In this document: piece after piece, positions 17,318 through 26,027 of the stretch
How positions within the stretch are numbered: the stretch's first letter is position 1
Layout: each line of letters opens with the position of its first letter
Assembly: GCF_000378225.1 (NCBI RefSeq)
Contig: NZ_KB905141.1
Coordinates: forward strand, 385,226-449,225
DNA length: 64,000 nucleotides
DNA from: Methylophilus methylotrophus DSM 46235 = ATCC 53528
GTDB taxonomy: Bacteria; Pseudomonadota; Gammaproteobacteria; Burkholderiales; Methylophilaceae
Direction of reading: 5' to 3'
Position numbers and translations under genes: made by a program
The notes under the pieces: model-generated
What the model saw: the letters and a program-made list of their open reading frames with translations, nothing else
Database searches by the model: none
What the model was told of the DNA's origin: nothing

Positions 17318-18930
17318 TGATGCGGCGACTATTTGGGGTTGGCCTCGGCCTGATTTCGTCGTTCGTAGAGGGCCAGCCAGCTGTGGATACTTTGGGAATT
17401 TATCCGCAAGCGCAATTACAGACAGTAGAAGGTGTGTGCCCGCAATGCCAGACCTTGCCGCAAACTTTATGGTATTTCCGCCATGAGACGTTTGCCGTGC
17501 CTAAACCAGGTGTGCCGGTTTCTAAAATAGATACCAGCAAGCGTGGTGCTGAAGATATCCAGGCACTTAATCCGGAAGCGTTGCCTGAACTCGTGTGGAC
17601 AGGGTCCAGCCAATATTGGCCGCAGATGAAACTCAATGCCGCAGCCACTGAAGTCACGACTGTGCAAGGTCAGCGTTTTAATCTCAAGCTGGTCCCCAAG
17701 ATTGCCAGCAACTATGCATACTGGAACTCGGATACCAGCGAATTCCTCAGCCAATCTAAGGTTGCCATTCGCGGCGAGTTAGAAGGTACAACCCTGGTTG
17801 CACGCACATTCTGGCCACACACTTTCAAGCTAGATTTGACTGCTGGTCTGCAACCACTGCAACGCGGTGAAACCTTGCAATCACTGGTACAGTTTTCCAA
17901 TGGCGGCGCACGCAGCCCATACCAAAGCAGGTTGTTGTGGGAGAGGTCACCCGGTGTGGGGCAACGCTCGGCAGGAAAAACCGCGTTAGGCGTTTTGCTC
18001 AATGGCGCCCAGGGCGATGATGATGAAGCGCATGGCGGACACTTTGCCCTGGCTACCGGCGTAGTGGGTGCGGAGGGGGAGTACGGAACCTGGTTGGTTA
18101 ATAATTACTACAACCTGGCCACCAACAGTGAAAAAGGCATTATTGCCGGGGTGACGCCTTTTGATAAATATATGGGGGACCTCAACAGCGGACAGGCGTT
18201 TTATCGGCCGTCTTATATGCTGGTGGCCGTGTTCAGCCAGCCTGAGATCCCTACACAAATCCAGGCTTTGAGTAATCGTGTCATGCAACATTTTCATCAC
18301 AATGACCTGGTATATGACCATGCATTGGAAAATTGTGCCGGTATTAGTATAGATACCCTACGGCAGCTAGGCTGGCAAGTGCCCCAGCGCGGGGTGGAAA
18401 GTGTCCTCAAGGCCAGTGCAGCTTACTGGTATGTCGCGACCACAGAACGCAGCCTGCAAAAAGGGCGTGAGATCTATGATTACCTGAATACCGAAATGAC
18501 GCGGTTGTTTCCAGCCGTGGCGTTTGATGCGATAGGCAATGATTTGCTCAATATTGCGCAAACAGGGGAGCAACATACGCTAGCGTCAGACACCATGCAA
18601 GCCATGCCCCGGCAATTAGAGGCACTTTATTTTGTCCGTATTCCGCAGATTCCTTCTAGCCGCGCGTTTGGTCTGGCGCCTGTGTACAGTTTTGCCCAAT
18701 ATTTGCAACAGGCCCCAGCCGATAGAAGCCAGTGGAAGGTTATTCCGGTGACGCCAAATCCATTACCTGAAAAGCTGAAAAAGGGCTTGGCGCTTCAGCC
18801 GCAAGCGCCGGCATTGGTGCCTTTGTCTGTGATTTTTTTCCTCGTCAGTGCGATAAGTATCGTATGGGTTTTATTATTAGCGCTCAGGAAAGGGTGGCGT
18901 AAGGCGTTCATAAATTCGATCAATCGCTGA
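17317..18930 (+). CDS. DUF4105 / Lnb-type periplasmic domain protein
   Basis: 537 residues. A short hydrophobic N-terminus may be a signal peptide; the body is periplasmic; one hydrophobic helix lies near 502-524 with a basic tail. The key blocks are AHGGHFALATGVVG and DHALENCAGISIDTLRQLGW: a His and a Cys placed as in permuted papain-like/NlpC-P60 folds, characteristic of the DUF4105 family, whose domain is also found in the lipoprotein N-acyltransferase Lnb. From memory, lipoprotein N-acylation yields lyso-phospholipid, which LplT-Aas recycle, so the operon position is suggestive. Acyltransferase activity here is inference; hydrolase is the alternative. Confidence 0.7.
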   Translation: MMRRLFGVGLGLISSFVEGQPAVDTLGIYPQAQLQTVEGVCPQCQTLPQTLWYFRHETFAVPKPGVPVSKIDTSKRGAEDIQALNPEALPELVWTGSSQYWPQMKLNAAATEVTTVQGQRFNLKLVPKIASNYAYWNSDTSEFLSQSKVAIRGELEGTTLVARTFWPHTFKLDLTAGLQPLQRGETLQSLVQFSNGGARSPYQSRLLWERSPGVGQRSAGKTALGVLLNGAQGDDDEAHGGHFALATGVVGAEGEYGTWLVNNYYNLATNSEKGIIAGVTPFDKYMGDLNSGQAFYRPSYMLVAVFSQPEIPTQIQALSNRVMQHFHHNDLVYDHALENCAGISIDTLRQLGWQVPQRGVESVLKASAAYWYVATTERSLQKGREIYDYLNTEMTRLFPAVAFDAIGNDLLNIAQTGEQHTLASDTMQAMPRQLEALYFVRIPQIPSSRAFGLAPVYSFAQYLQQAPADRSQWKVIPVTPNPLPEKLKKGLALQPQAPALVPLSVIFFLVSAISIVWVLLLALRKGWRKAFINSINR

Positions 18931-19001
18931 GGTGATGATTCCACATTAAAAGGGCGACCTGTTTTGGTGTGTTGGTTTAACCACTTATTAAAGCAAACGT
19001 T

Positions 19002-19502
19002 ATGAAAAAAACTTTTTTGGCTGTCATGTTAATCAGTCTGTTATTGAGTGAAGCACGGGCGCAGGAAAGTGCGGATTTAGAGTCAGAATCCAGAAACGTT
19101 GCTTCGGCCTTTATGGGCGCAGCCAATTTGGTGGTGGGCCGCATCGGCATTGAGTGCCTGGGTGTGCTTGGTCGACTGGAAACACCACGAGAGTATGTGC
19201 ATATCTGGCAGGAGCGCAATGCGAAATACTATGATGCTTCGACCAAATACGTGGCAAAAAAAATGGAAGCAGCGTTTGCGTCTGGGGGCAATGTTGCCAG
19301 GGATGCCGTGCTCAAAGAATATTCAACTATCGTGCGCAAAGAAGCAGAAGGCACGATTGTCGACTGGATAGGCCGCGGAAATAAAAAGGATAGTTGCCAG
19401 CGCGCAGTCATGCTGATCGATAGAGGGATACTGGATGTGAACCCTGAGATGCCCATCTACCAAGATTTACAATCGTTGCTCAATTGGTCAGTGATGAATT
19501 GA
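19002..19502 (+). CDS. Unknown exported protein
   Basis: 166 residues, not recognised. A signal peptide (MKKTFLAVMLISLLLSEARA-Q) is clear; the mature part is mixed charge and probably helical with two Cys (IECLGV and DSCQRA), which could form a disulphide in the periplasm. No strong ribosome site precedes ATG 19002. It is 71 bases after the DUF4105 gene with no terminator seen between, so it may be read from the same transcript. Confidence 0.6.
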   Translation: MKKTFLAVMLISLLLSEARAQESADLESESRNVASAFMGAANLVVGRIGIECLGVLGRLETPREYVHIWQERNAKYYDASTKYVAKKMEAAFASGGNVARDAVLKEYSTIVRKEAEGTIVDWIGRGNKKDSCQRAVMLIDRGILDVNPEMPIYQDLQSLLNWSVMN

Positions 19503-19664
19503 ATTGCCGCAAGCCCGCCGGGCGTTTTGGGAATGGTCGGCGAATTCGATACAGTGGCTTGGCAGTCGCTTCCTACATAAAAATCAGCGCAGTTCTGATA
19601 GGGTGATTTTCATAGGCATTATTAAATAAATCAACATACTTTGTTTTTATTTAAGGATGCAACC

Positions 19665-20042
19665 ATGAATAAACTACTGATGACAATATTGGTTTTTATT
19701 GTTTCCACCACGTCTACCTATGCGGCTGAAAGCAAAGATGACGCGGCAACGTTAGGCACTTCTAAAAGTCCTCAAGTGGATAGGCAGCAAAGTCGTACAG
19801 ACAAGGGGCCCATTAGCGGCAACCAGGATGGTGTTCCTCATGATGCTAGTAACCTTGGTAATGAGAACAGCCCGCAGGTCAAAAACCAACGCCAGCGGAT
19901 TGAGATGGATTCCGCGGATCGGCCATTTAAAAAACAGAAAAACAAAGTACTGAGGAACAAAGATCAAAAAGCCGGGACCACCCAAGGCAATCCGGTGCAG
20001 CCAACGGAGTACGAAGCGGCACCACCAGCGACGACCAATTAA
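19665..20042 (+). CDS. Unknown exported, disordered-looking protein with internal repeat
   Basis: 125 residues from ATG 19665, chosen because AAGGATG lies just upstream; an ATG at 19641 is poorer. A signal peptide (to about residue 21, YAA) precedes a highly polar, low-complexity region rich in Gln, Asn, Lys and Asp. Two related blocks occur, TLGTSKSPQVDRQQSR and NLGNENSPQVKNQRQR, an internal duplication. No enzyme motif or Cys. Function unknown. It ends in an intrinsic terminator at 20077. Confidence 0.6.
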   Translation: MNKLLMTILVFIVSTTSTYAAESKDDAATLGTSKSPQVDRQQSRTDKGPISGNQDGVPHDASNLGNENSPQVKNQRQRIEMDSADRPFKKQKNKVLRNKDQKAGTTQGNPVQPTEYEAAPPATTN

Positions 20043-20076
20043 TGGTTTAACCGCATTTAGTTTTTGTTCGATCTTA

Positions 20077-20101
20077 GGGATTGCTTTTGCAATCCCGTTT
20101 T
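20077..20101 (+). terminator. Intrinsic terminator
   Basis: GGGATTGC, loop TTTT, GCAATCCC, then GTTTT: a perfect 8-bp stem followed by T residues, 35 bases after the preceding stop codon. Confidence 0.85.
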
Positions 20102-20220
20102 ATGCTCATGAGAATCAGCTGATACCCACAAGAAGTGATTTTAAACATCTGCCATCGGTGATGCAGCACCTTTAGGATCAAAAACAGTCTGATGTATTCC
20201 TATCATAAAAAGCGTTCCTT

Positions 20221-20589
20221 ATGTCAATTGCCATCAACCGAAAAATGATTTTGGCTGCCATTATCTGCTTGCTCCTGTACCAGGTGGGTACTTGGATCAC
20301 ATTTGTTGCCGGGGCCGTATGGGGGGCAGGTGCCGCTGTGATTGTGGCTGTGGTTTCTTACGTGTGCGCCCGCCTGGCCAAAAGTGGTGCCACGAGTACG
20401 ATCTGGTTTCTTATCCCCACCTTGTTATTCACGGTCCTTCCTTTACTAGCCAAAGCCTGGGGTTTGTTCAATAGCCAGACGGGTATTGCGGATACCCTGA
20501 TCGATTTAGTGCCCTTACTGGTTGGTTTTGTCATCCCGGTTGGTTTGTTATCATCTGTCTATCTTGATTTGCGCAAGAAAGCGCCTTAA
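20221..20589 (+). CDS. Small unknown inner-membrane protein
   Basis: 122 residues with four hydrophobic segments (about 9-28, 30-50, 60-78, 95-116) and a short basic tail (DLRKKAP). Not recognised; no catalytic motif. No clear ribosome site precedes ATG 20221. It stands between a terminator and the next promoter, so it is probably a single-gene unit. Confidence 0.55.
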   Translation: MSIAINRKMILAAIICLLLYQVGTWITFVAGAVWGAGAAVIVAVVSYVCARLAKSGATSTIWFLIPTLLFTVLPLLAKAWGLFNSQTGIADTLIDLVPLLVGFVIPVGLLSSVYLDLRKKAP

Positions 20590-20615
20590 CCAGAAGCGCA
20601 TGGTTGAGGCGTGCT

Positions 20616-20647
20616 TTGCAATCACAATCTGCAATAACCGTTATAAT
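20616..20647 (+). promoter_or_regulatory. Candidate promoter of the LtaS-like gene
   Basis: A perfect -10 box TATAAT (20642-20647) lies 31 bases before ATG 20679. The nearest -35-like hexamer, TTGCAA (20616-20621), is 20 bases away, longer than ideal. Confidence 0.45.
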
Positions 20648-20678
20648 GTCAGGCTCGACTCAATCTGATTAAGCCAAC

Positions 20679-22667
20679 ATGCAATCAAGTTATTTCGGCA
20701 AGCCGCGTTCTACTTCTAAATTGTGGCGTTTAGCCCACTGGTTTGGGCCTTATGCACCGCTGATCGTGATGTTCATCAGTGGTCTCGTCTTTCTTTCACT
20801 GACACGCCTGGGGTTGGTGGTATGGAAATGGGAGCGCGTACTGGCCACAGGCGAGTTGAGTCAGATTTTGCTGCAAGGCATACGTGTAGATGTGATCCAG
20901 CTGGGGTTGCTGGCACTTATCCCTGTTTTGCTATCCCCAATTCTCGCAACACGCAAATTTTTCAATATCTGGCGCAGTTTCACCTTCTGGTGGGTATTGC
21001 TTTCTCTCGTGTTGCTGGTGTTCCTCGAAGCGGCTACCCCTGGATTTATTCTTGAATATGATGTGAGACCCAACCGCATTTTTGTCGAATACCTTAAGTA
21101 TCCGCATGAGGTGTTTGGCATGTTGTGGCAAGGCTTCAAGCAGGAGTTATTTTTTGGCCTGCTGATGACCGTGATTGCGTTTGTGCTGGGCGCTAAATTG
21201 CTCAAGCCATGGCGGTACGCCGAAGCGAAATGGGCGAGCCCGGCCGTATGGCTGGTATGGCCCCTGATCTTGTTGTTGACGGTTTTTGGCATCCGCTCCA
21301 CGCTGACACATCGCCCTGCCAATCCCGCCTTGTTTGCCATTACCCAGGACAGCATGGTCAACAGCCTGATCCTGAATTCGACCTATTCCGTGTTCTACGC
21401 CGCGTACAGCTTGCAGCACGAAGCCAAGTCCAGCGCCATTTACGGCAAGCTGCCACGCGAGAAAATATTTGCGTTAACCGGAGCACAGGAGGGTGACATC
21501 CCCACCCTGACCACACTGGTGCCGTCAGTCAAACGTGATAAACCACTGAATCTGGTCATCCTGTTGCAAGAAAGTCTGGGCGCAGGGTTTGTAGAGTCAC
21601 TGGGCGGAAAACCAGTGACGCCCAATCTTGAAAAGCTCAAAGAAGAAGGCATCTGGTTTACCCATTTGTATGCCACAGGGACGCGTTCGGTGCGCGGCAT
21701 TGAGGCAGTGGTGACCGGTTTTCAGCCCACGCCTTCCGACAGTACGGTCAAGCTGGATTTAAGCCAGAAAAACTTTTTTACGCTGGCAGCTTTATTGTCC
21801 AAACGTGGTTATTTAACGGAGTTTATTTATGGCGGTGAATCCCATTTTGACAATATGCGCAGCTTTTTCATGGGCAACGGTTTCCAGCAGATTACAGACC
21901 AGCCGGATTTCAAGAACCCAGTCTTTGTCGCCAGCTGGGGCGCCTCTGATGAGGACTTGCTCAATAAAACCCATGACCAGCTCATGGCGCACCATGCGAG
22001 CGGCAAGCCATTTTTTACCCTGGCGTTCAGCTCTTCTAACCACGCACCGTTTGAGTTCCCCGATGGGCGTATCGAGCTCTATGAGCAACCCAAGGCGACT
22101 GACAACAATGCGGTGAAATATGCTGATTATGCGATCGGCGAGTTTATCAAAAAAGCCAAGGCCAGCCCTTACTGGAACGACACGGTCTTTTTAATCGTCG
22201 CAGACCACGATATCCGTGTCCGTGGTGATTCCCTGGTGCCCATTGAGCATTTCCATATTCCGGCGCTCATTCTGGGTGGTGCGGTACAGCCGAAAACGGT
22301 GGATGCGATAGCCAGCCAGATCGACTTGCCGGTGACGGTATTGTCATTGATGGGCATAGAAGCACAGCACCCGATGACCGGGCATGATTTGTCCAATGTG
22401 AGTGATGACTATCGTGGCCGCGCCATGATGCAATACAACTATAACTTTGGCTGGATGCAGCAGCTTGGGCCCGATGCAGCTGACAATGAAGTGGTGGTAT
22501 TACGTGAAGGCAAGCCTCCGGCTTTTGGCCATTACGACCTTGCCAGCAAACAGTTACAAAATACAGCTGCACCAGCCGATGGTGCCGCCCTGGCTGAACG
22601 TGCCCTGGCGAACAGCCTGTTACCGGCGCTGTTATATAAAGAGCAGCGTTACCGCTTGCCGGAGTAG
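20679..22667 (+). CDS. LtaS/OpgB-family phosphoglycerol-type transferase
   Basis: 662 residues. Five hydrophobic helices (to about 215) anchor a periplasmic alkaline-phosphatase-superfamily domain. Seen: LQESLGAGF (metal ligand Glu), YATGTRSVRGIEA with the Thr nucleophile, EFIYGGESHFDNM, SSSNHAPFEFP and VADHDIRVRG (Asp-His metal ligands). The family moves phosphoglycerol or phosphoethanolamine from phospholipids onto glycans or lipids; the closest known roles are OpgB on osmoregulated glucans and LtaS. The acceptor is unknown; the next gene, three bases on, suggests a heptose- or Kdo-containing or other cell-surface glycan. Confidence 0.85.
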   Translation: MQSSYFGKPRSTSKLWRLAHWFGPYAPLIVMFISGLVFLSLTRLGLVVWKWERVLATGELSQILLQGIRVDVIQLGLLALIPVLLSPILATRKFFNIWRSFTFWWVLLSLVLLVFLEAATPGFILEYDVRPNRIFVEYLKYPHEVFGMLWQGFKQELFFGLLMTVIAFVLGAKLLKPWRYAEAKWASPAVWLVWPLILLLTVFGIRSTLTHRPANPALFAITQDSMVNSLILNSTYSVFYAAYSLQHEAKSSAIYGKLPREKIFALTGAQEGDIPTLTTLVPSVKRDKPLNLVILLQESLGAGFVESLGGKPVTPNLEKLKEEGIWFTHLYATGTRSVRGIEAVVTGFQPTPSDSTVKLDLSQKNFFTLAALLSKRGYLTEFIYGGESHFDNMRSFFMGNGFQQITDQPDFKNPVFVASWGASDEDLLNKTHDQLMAHHASGKPFFTLAFSSSNHAPFEFPDGRIELYEQPKATDNNAVKYADYAIGEFIKKAKASPYWNDTVFLIVADHDIRVRGDSLVPIEHFHIPALILGGAVQPKTVDAIASQIDLPVTVLSLMGIEAQHPMTGHDLSNVSDDYRGRAMMQYNYNFGWMQQLGPDAADNEVVVLREGKPPAFGHYDLASKQLQNTAAPADGAALAERALANSLLPALLYKEQRYRLPE

Positions 22668-22669
22668 GG

Positions 22670-24913
22670 GTGGTTTTGAAGAAGAAACAACCCTCCATGC
22701 TCACGCGTCAGGTCATGTTAGATGGCCTGAAATATATCCTTTCTGGTCGATTGTGGCTCAAAAACAGTCATTTGCCAGCGCTTAATCATGTGATTCCTGA
22801 AGACTTTACCGGCCTGTGCGTGGCCAGCAATGCAGATCTGGCAACCGATCATTATGTGCTGGAGCAGCTACAGACCCTCGAGGTCAAGCGTGTACGTCTG
22901 GATATCAGCAATGACGAGGCAAGACCTTTCCAGGAACGTTTTTTACGCAATTTGCTCTCAGCCGGGTTTTCGGTGACGCTGCATGCCGTGCAGCCTTATG
23001 AAGCGGCCAAGAATATGCGCAGCAGCCAGGCGCAGGCGGAGTGGAAGCAATTTATTGAAGAGCTATGCCAAGCGTATGCGGGCAAGATTGCCGCGCTTGA
23101 AATTGGCAACACCGTTAATCGTAAAAAGTGGGCCGGGTATGATATGCCAGGCTTTATGGCTGCCTGGCAGATTGCATATGATCTCGCCAGGCAATACCAG
23201 GTCATTGTGGTCGGGCCGAATATCCAGGATTTTGAGCCGCTATATAACATCAGCCTGCTCAATACACTGGGTAATGAGCGCCGTTTACCGGATATGCATA
23301 GTAATAATCTGTTTGTAGAGCGTGTGATTGAGCCAGAGTTATCCGATTTCCGCATTTTCAAGTACAAATGGACACGTATTCTCCAGTTCAACCTGATTAA
23401 AAAAGCCAAGCTACTACAAAAAATAGGTGACGATATGGGCGTCCCTGCACTTGTATCTCCCGTCGCATTTTGGGCTATTTACCGGATTAAACGCTGTTTA
23501 CCCGATGGTGCGCAAAAGCAGGCGGATTATGTGGGGCGTTATTTCACTTTGCTGGCGGCTTCGGGTGCGTTGCGCCATGCCAACTGGGGCGCATTTATCT
23601 GCCAACGTGAAGGCTTGATTGATGACGGACTCAAGGATAGTGATTATCCGGCATTGGAAAGGGTGGCATATTACAAGGCTGCAGATGGTGAATGTGCCAA
23701 CTATCAGAGAAACCCCAGTTTTTCAGCCTTTAAAACGGTGAGTCACTGGCTGAATGGGGCACAGTATTTGGCGCCGGTGAGTACGGGCAATGGCCTGGAA
23801 ATTCATCATTTGCAACAGCGGGGCCAAGCGGTGCATATTGCCTGGACCATTAATGGACAATGCAGCTTGCTAGACCAGATTTATTCGCCACACAGTTTGC
23901 AACAGGCGCAGATATTCAACCGTGACGGTGAACCTGTACAAGATGTGCAGATGCTGACTGAGTCACCCCTCTACCTGGTATGGCAACAGCCTGAACAGAT
24001 CGTCTTGCGTACAACACGGCCAAAGCTAAGCGGAACCATCATTCATGCACATATTGCAGGACAGCAGTATTTTCCCATAGAAGAAGGGGATTGGCGCGGC
24101 ATGATCCTGGCAGAAAATGCCACGCAAGCGCAGCAGATGTGGCAAGCCTGGCACCCGGAGACACTGTTACCCCCAGCCAAGTCAGAGGCTTTGCGCCATT
24201 CTCGTAATGCGATTTGGCCATTACCGGATCCACGTGACGCAGCTCAACAAGTCACCGTGAAAAAACCGGTACGCATGTACTGGCATAAAACCTGGCTCGA
24301 CAGGCATAAGCCGAGCAAGGCCAAACGCAGCTGGAACGGGGCCATGGAATTGTTGCGCCGTGGCGTGGGAACTGCCATGCCGCTGGCATATTTTGAGCAT
24401 GCCAACGATCCAACCTTGCGCCGCAATTTTTATATCTCGGCTTATGTGCCGCATGAGTTTGCTATTTCGAAAGCCTTTTTGGCGTTTAGGCATGGAGACA
24501 GTCATTTTGAAGGCATTGCGTCGGACACCTTGTACCATGCGTTTGCCCGTTTCTGTTTGCATATGCATAACTCGGGGATTTATTTCCGTGATTTTTCAGG
24601 CGGGAATATTCTGGTGCAGCATGAAGGAGACAATCTGCACTTTGTGCTGATCGATACTGCACGCCTGCAAGCGACAGCCACTGCTACCATGATTAACAAG
24701 CGTCTGGCTGATCTAACGCGGGCACTGCATAAACTGCATTGGGATGGCCGCAAGCAATTCTTGCAAATGTATTTAGGCATGACCGGTCGCCGCTTAGGCT
24801 GGCAATTCCTGTGGCCGTTTTACCTGTATGACTTGAAAGTGTGGCTGAAGCGTACGATAGGCCGCAAAGGCATGCGTAATCTTTTGCGCCATATCAAAAG
24901 TCGCTTTGCTTAA
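22670..24913 (+). CDS. Glycosidase-like barrel fused to a WaaP/InaA-type kinase
   Basis: 747 residues in two parts. Residues about 35-320 look like a GH39/GH5-like TIM barrel (VKRVRLDIS, AALEIGNTVNRKKWAGY, QVIVVGPNIQDF, ANWGAFICQREGL); in the position of the catalytic NEP motif it reads N-T-V, so the usual acid/base Glu is missing. Residues about 500-740 are a lipopolysaccharide-kinase-like domain: RMYWHKTWLDRH, MHNSGIYFRDFSGGNILV (catalytic Asp and Asn) and FVLIDTARL (metal Asp). Start GTG 22670 is three bases after the upstream stop; ATG 22697 is possible. Likely partner of the LtaS-like enzyme in decorating a surface glycan; the substrate is unknown. Confidence 0.75.
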   Translation: MVLKKKQPSMLTRQVMLDGLKYILSGRLWLKNSHLPALNHVIPEDFTGLCVASNADLATDHYVLEQLQTLEVKRVRLDISNDEARPFQERFLRNLLSAGFSVTLHAVQPYEAAKNMRSSQAQAEWKQFIEELCQAYAGKIAALEIGNTVNRKKWAGYDMPGFMAAWQIAYDLARQYQVIVVGPNIQDFEPLYNISLLNTLGNERRLPDMHSNNLFVERVIEPELSDFRIFKYKWTRILQFNLIKKAKLLQKIGDDMGVPALVSPVAFWAIYRIKRCLPDGAQKQADYVGRYFTLLAASGALRHANWGAFICQREGLIDDGLKDSDYPALERVAYYKAADGECANYQRNPSFSAFKTVSHWLNGAQYLAPVSTGNGLEIHHLQQRGQAVHIAWTINGQCSLLDQIYSPHSLQQAQIFNRDGEPVQDVQMLTESPLYLVWQQPEQIVLRTTRPKLSGTIIHAHIAGQQYFPIEEGDWRGMILAENATQAQQMWQAWHPETLLPPAKSEALRHSRNAIWPLPDPRDAAQQVTVKKPVRMYWHKTWLDRHKPSKAKRSWNGAMELLRRGVGTAMPLAYFEHANDPTLRRNFYISAYVPHEFAISKAFLAFRHGDSHFEGIASDTLYHAFARFCLHMHNSGIYFRDFSGGNILVQHEGDNLHFVLIDTARLQATATATMINKRLADLTRALHKLHWDGRKQFLQMYLGMTGRRLGWQFLWPFYLYDLKVWLKRTIGRKGMRNLLRHIKSRFA

Positions 24914-25054
24914 AGCATGCATCAGGCCACACTCATGAAAATCATGAACGCAAGTTGCGCAGTTTAATCACGACAAGTAAGCCAGTCAGTTTTAATATGG
25001 TCACACGTTGATAGCAACCGCTAAAACGAATCTAAGGAAAAAGGAGAAATGACT

Positions 25055-25126
25055 ATGTGGACTAAACCAGCTGCTACCGAAATGCGTTTCGGCTTCGAAG
25101 TAACTATGTACGTTATGAACAAATAA
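25055..25126 (+). CDS. pqqA: PQQ precursor peptide PqqA (stand-alone copy)
   Basis: A 23-residue peptide beginning MWTKPAATEMRFGF and containing E-V-T-M-Y, whose Glu (codon 25097-25099) and Tyr (25109-25111) are the residues joined to make pyrroloquinoline quinone. Length and motif fit PqqA. ATG 25055 is preferred because AAGGAG (25041-25046) lies 8 bases away; ATG 25049 is only 2 bases from it. No pqqB, C, D or E follows; a strong terminator does. Methylotrophs need much PQQ for methanol dehydrogenases and often carry extra pqqA copies. It is too short for routine gene finding. Confidence 0.93.
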   Translation: MWTKPAATEMRFGFEVTMYVMNK

Positions 25127-25144
25127 TTTGTTCTTAATGACATG

Positions 25145-25168
25145 AACGGGCGCCCAGGCGCCCGTTTT
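25145..25168 (+). terminator. Strong terminator directly after pqqA
   Basis: AACGGGCGCC and GGCGCCCGTT pair over up to 10 bp with a very short loop, followed by TT. It starts 19 bases after the pqqA stop and makes pqqA a free-standing transcription unit. Confidence 0.85.
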
Positions 25169-25270
25169 CATTTGTCCGTTCTTTTGCTTGTAAGTGACGA
25201 CCTGATTTCAGCAGAAAACTTTTTTGTCAGGCGTTGCTCAAAAGGCAGGATTATTATTTCGCGGGCGACT

Positions 25271-26014
25271 ATGAAGACATCCTCACGCATGTTTGGGCTA
25301 AATACCTTCCTCGGCGGCATGTTATTCCTTGCTTGCTCACCGTTGTGGGCATGCCTGGATCAACCCTCTTTACAAGCGCTGGCAGACAAGGAAATGCAAT
25401 ATCTGCTACAGCGTATTCCACCGGCATTTGCCGATGCTGTGTCTGATCAGCTGATTCAAGGCCAAATGACTGCTAAAGCTTCTGATACTTGCCAGGTGCG
25501 CTGGCAATTGACCTTGCCTGAAGTGGATATCGCCGAAGCACAGGCTTTGTTGCAAGCTGAACCCGCCAAACAGATCATGCTGGCGGCGCAAGGCTACCAG
25601 ATTCCCGAGCAAGCCAATGTTGAGGCAGAGTTTGCCGTGGATCAGGCGACATTGCAGCCTCTGCACCAGGAGGTTTTGCAAACTGCGCCTTTAGGAAAGT
25701 TACGGGCCAGTGTTGAACTGATGTATGCCATGTTGACGCAGGCAAGAACCAACAGTCGACAAGAAGCGCAGCTGCCATGGGCCCAGGCAGAATTAGAATC
25801 CGTCCAAACCAGTTGCCAGCAACAATTCCGGGCTGATGATAGTAAGAAGGCATGTGCATGTTACAGCCAGGGTCTGGCAGAAAAATACTCGGCACGCCAG
25901 GTCAAATATAACCGCTACCTGATGACTAACCCATATGCATTTGCCACCGGCAATGGCGGGGATTTCAAGCAGCTGGACAAAGCATTGCAAGCCTCTTGTG
26001 GACTCAGCTCGTAG
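25271..26014 (+). CDS. Unknown exported protein downstream of pqqA
   Basis: 247 residues from ATG 25271. The frame is open back to 25142, but that part overlaps the pqqA terminator and is rejected. A hydrophobic signal (about 10-28, ending in PLWAC) could be a type I or a lipoprotein-like signal. The mature part is helical and Gln/Ala-rich, with a C-terminal CACYSQGLAEKYSARQ block and four further Cys. Not recognised. Its placement next to pqqA may be chance because the terminator separates them. Confidence 0.6.
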   Translation: MKTSSRMFGLNTFLGGMLFLACSPLWACLDQPSLQALADKEMQYLLQRIPPAFADAVSDQLIQGQMTAKASDTCQVRWQLTLPEVDIAEAQALLQAEPAKQIMLAAQGYQIPEQANVEAEFAVDQATLQPLHQEVLQTAPLGKLRASVELMYAMLTQARTNSRQEAQLPWAQAELESVQTSCQQQFRADDSKKACACYSQGLAEKYSARQVKYNRYLMTNPYAFATGNGGDFKQLDKALQASCGLSS

Positions 26015-26027
26015 TCGGTTGGCCTGA

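Noticed and set aside
18931..19001. Search for a terminator between the DUF4105 gene and the next gene
   Set aside because: No stem with a T run was found, so none is claimed.
25142..25270. Extended N-terminus for the exported protein after pqqA
   Set aside because: It would begin in the pqqA terminator; the signal peptide starts at 25271.
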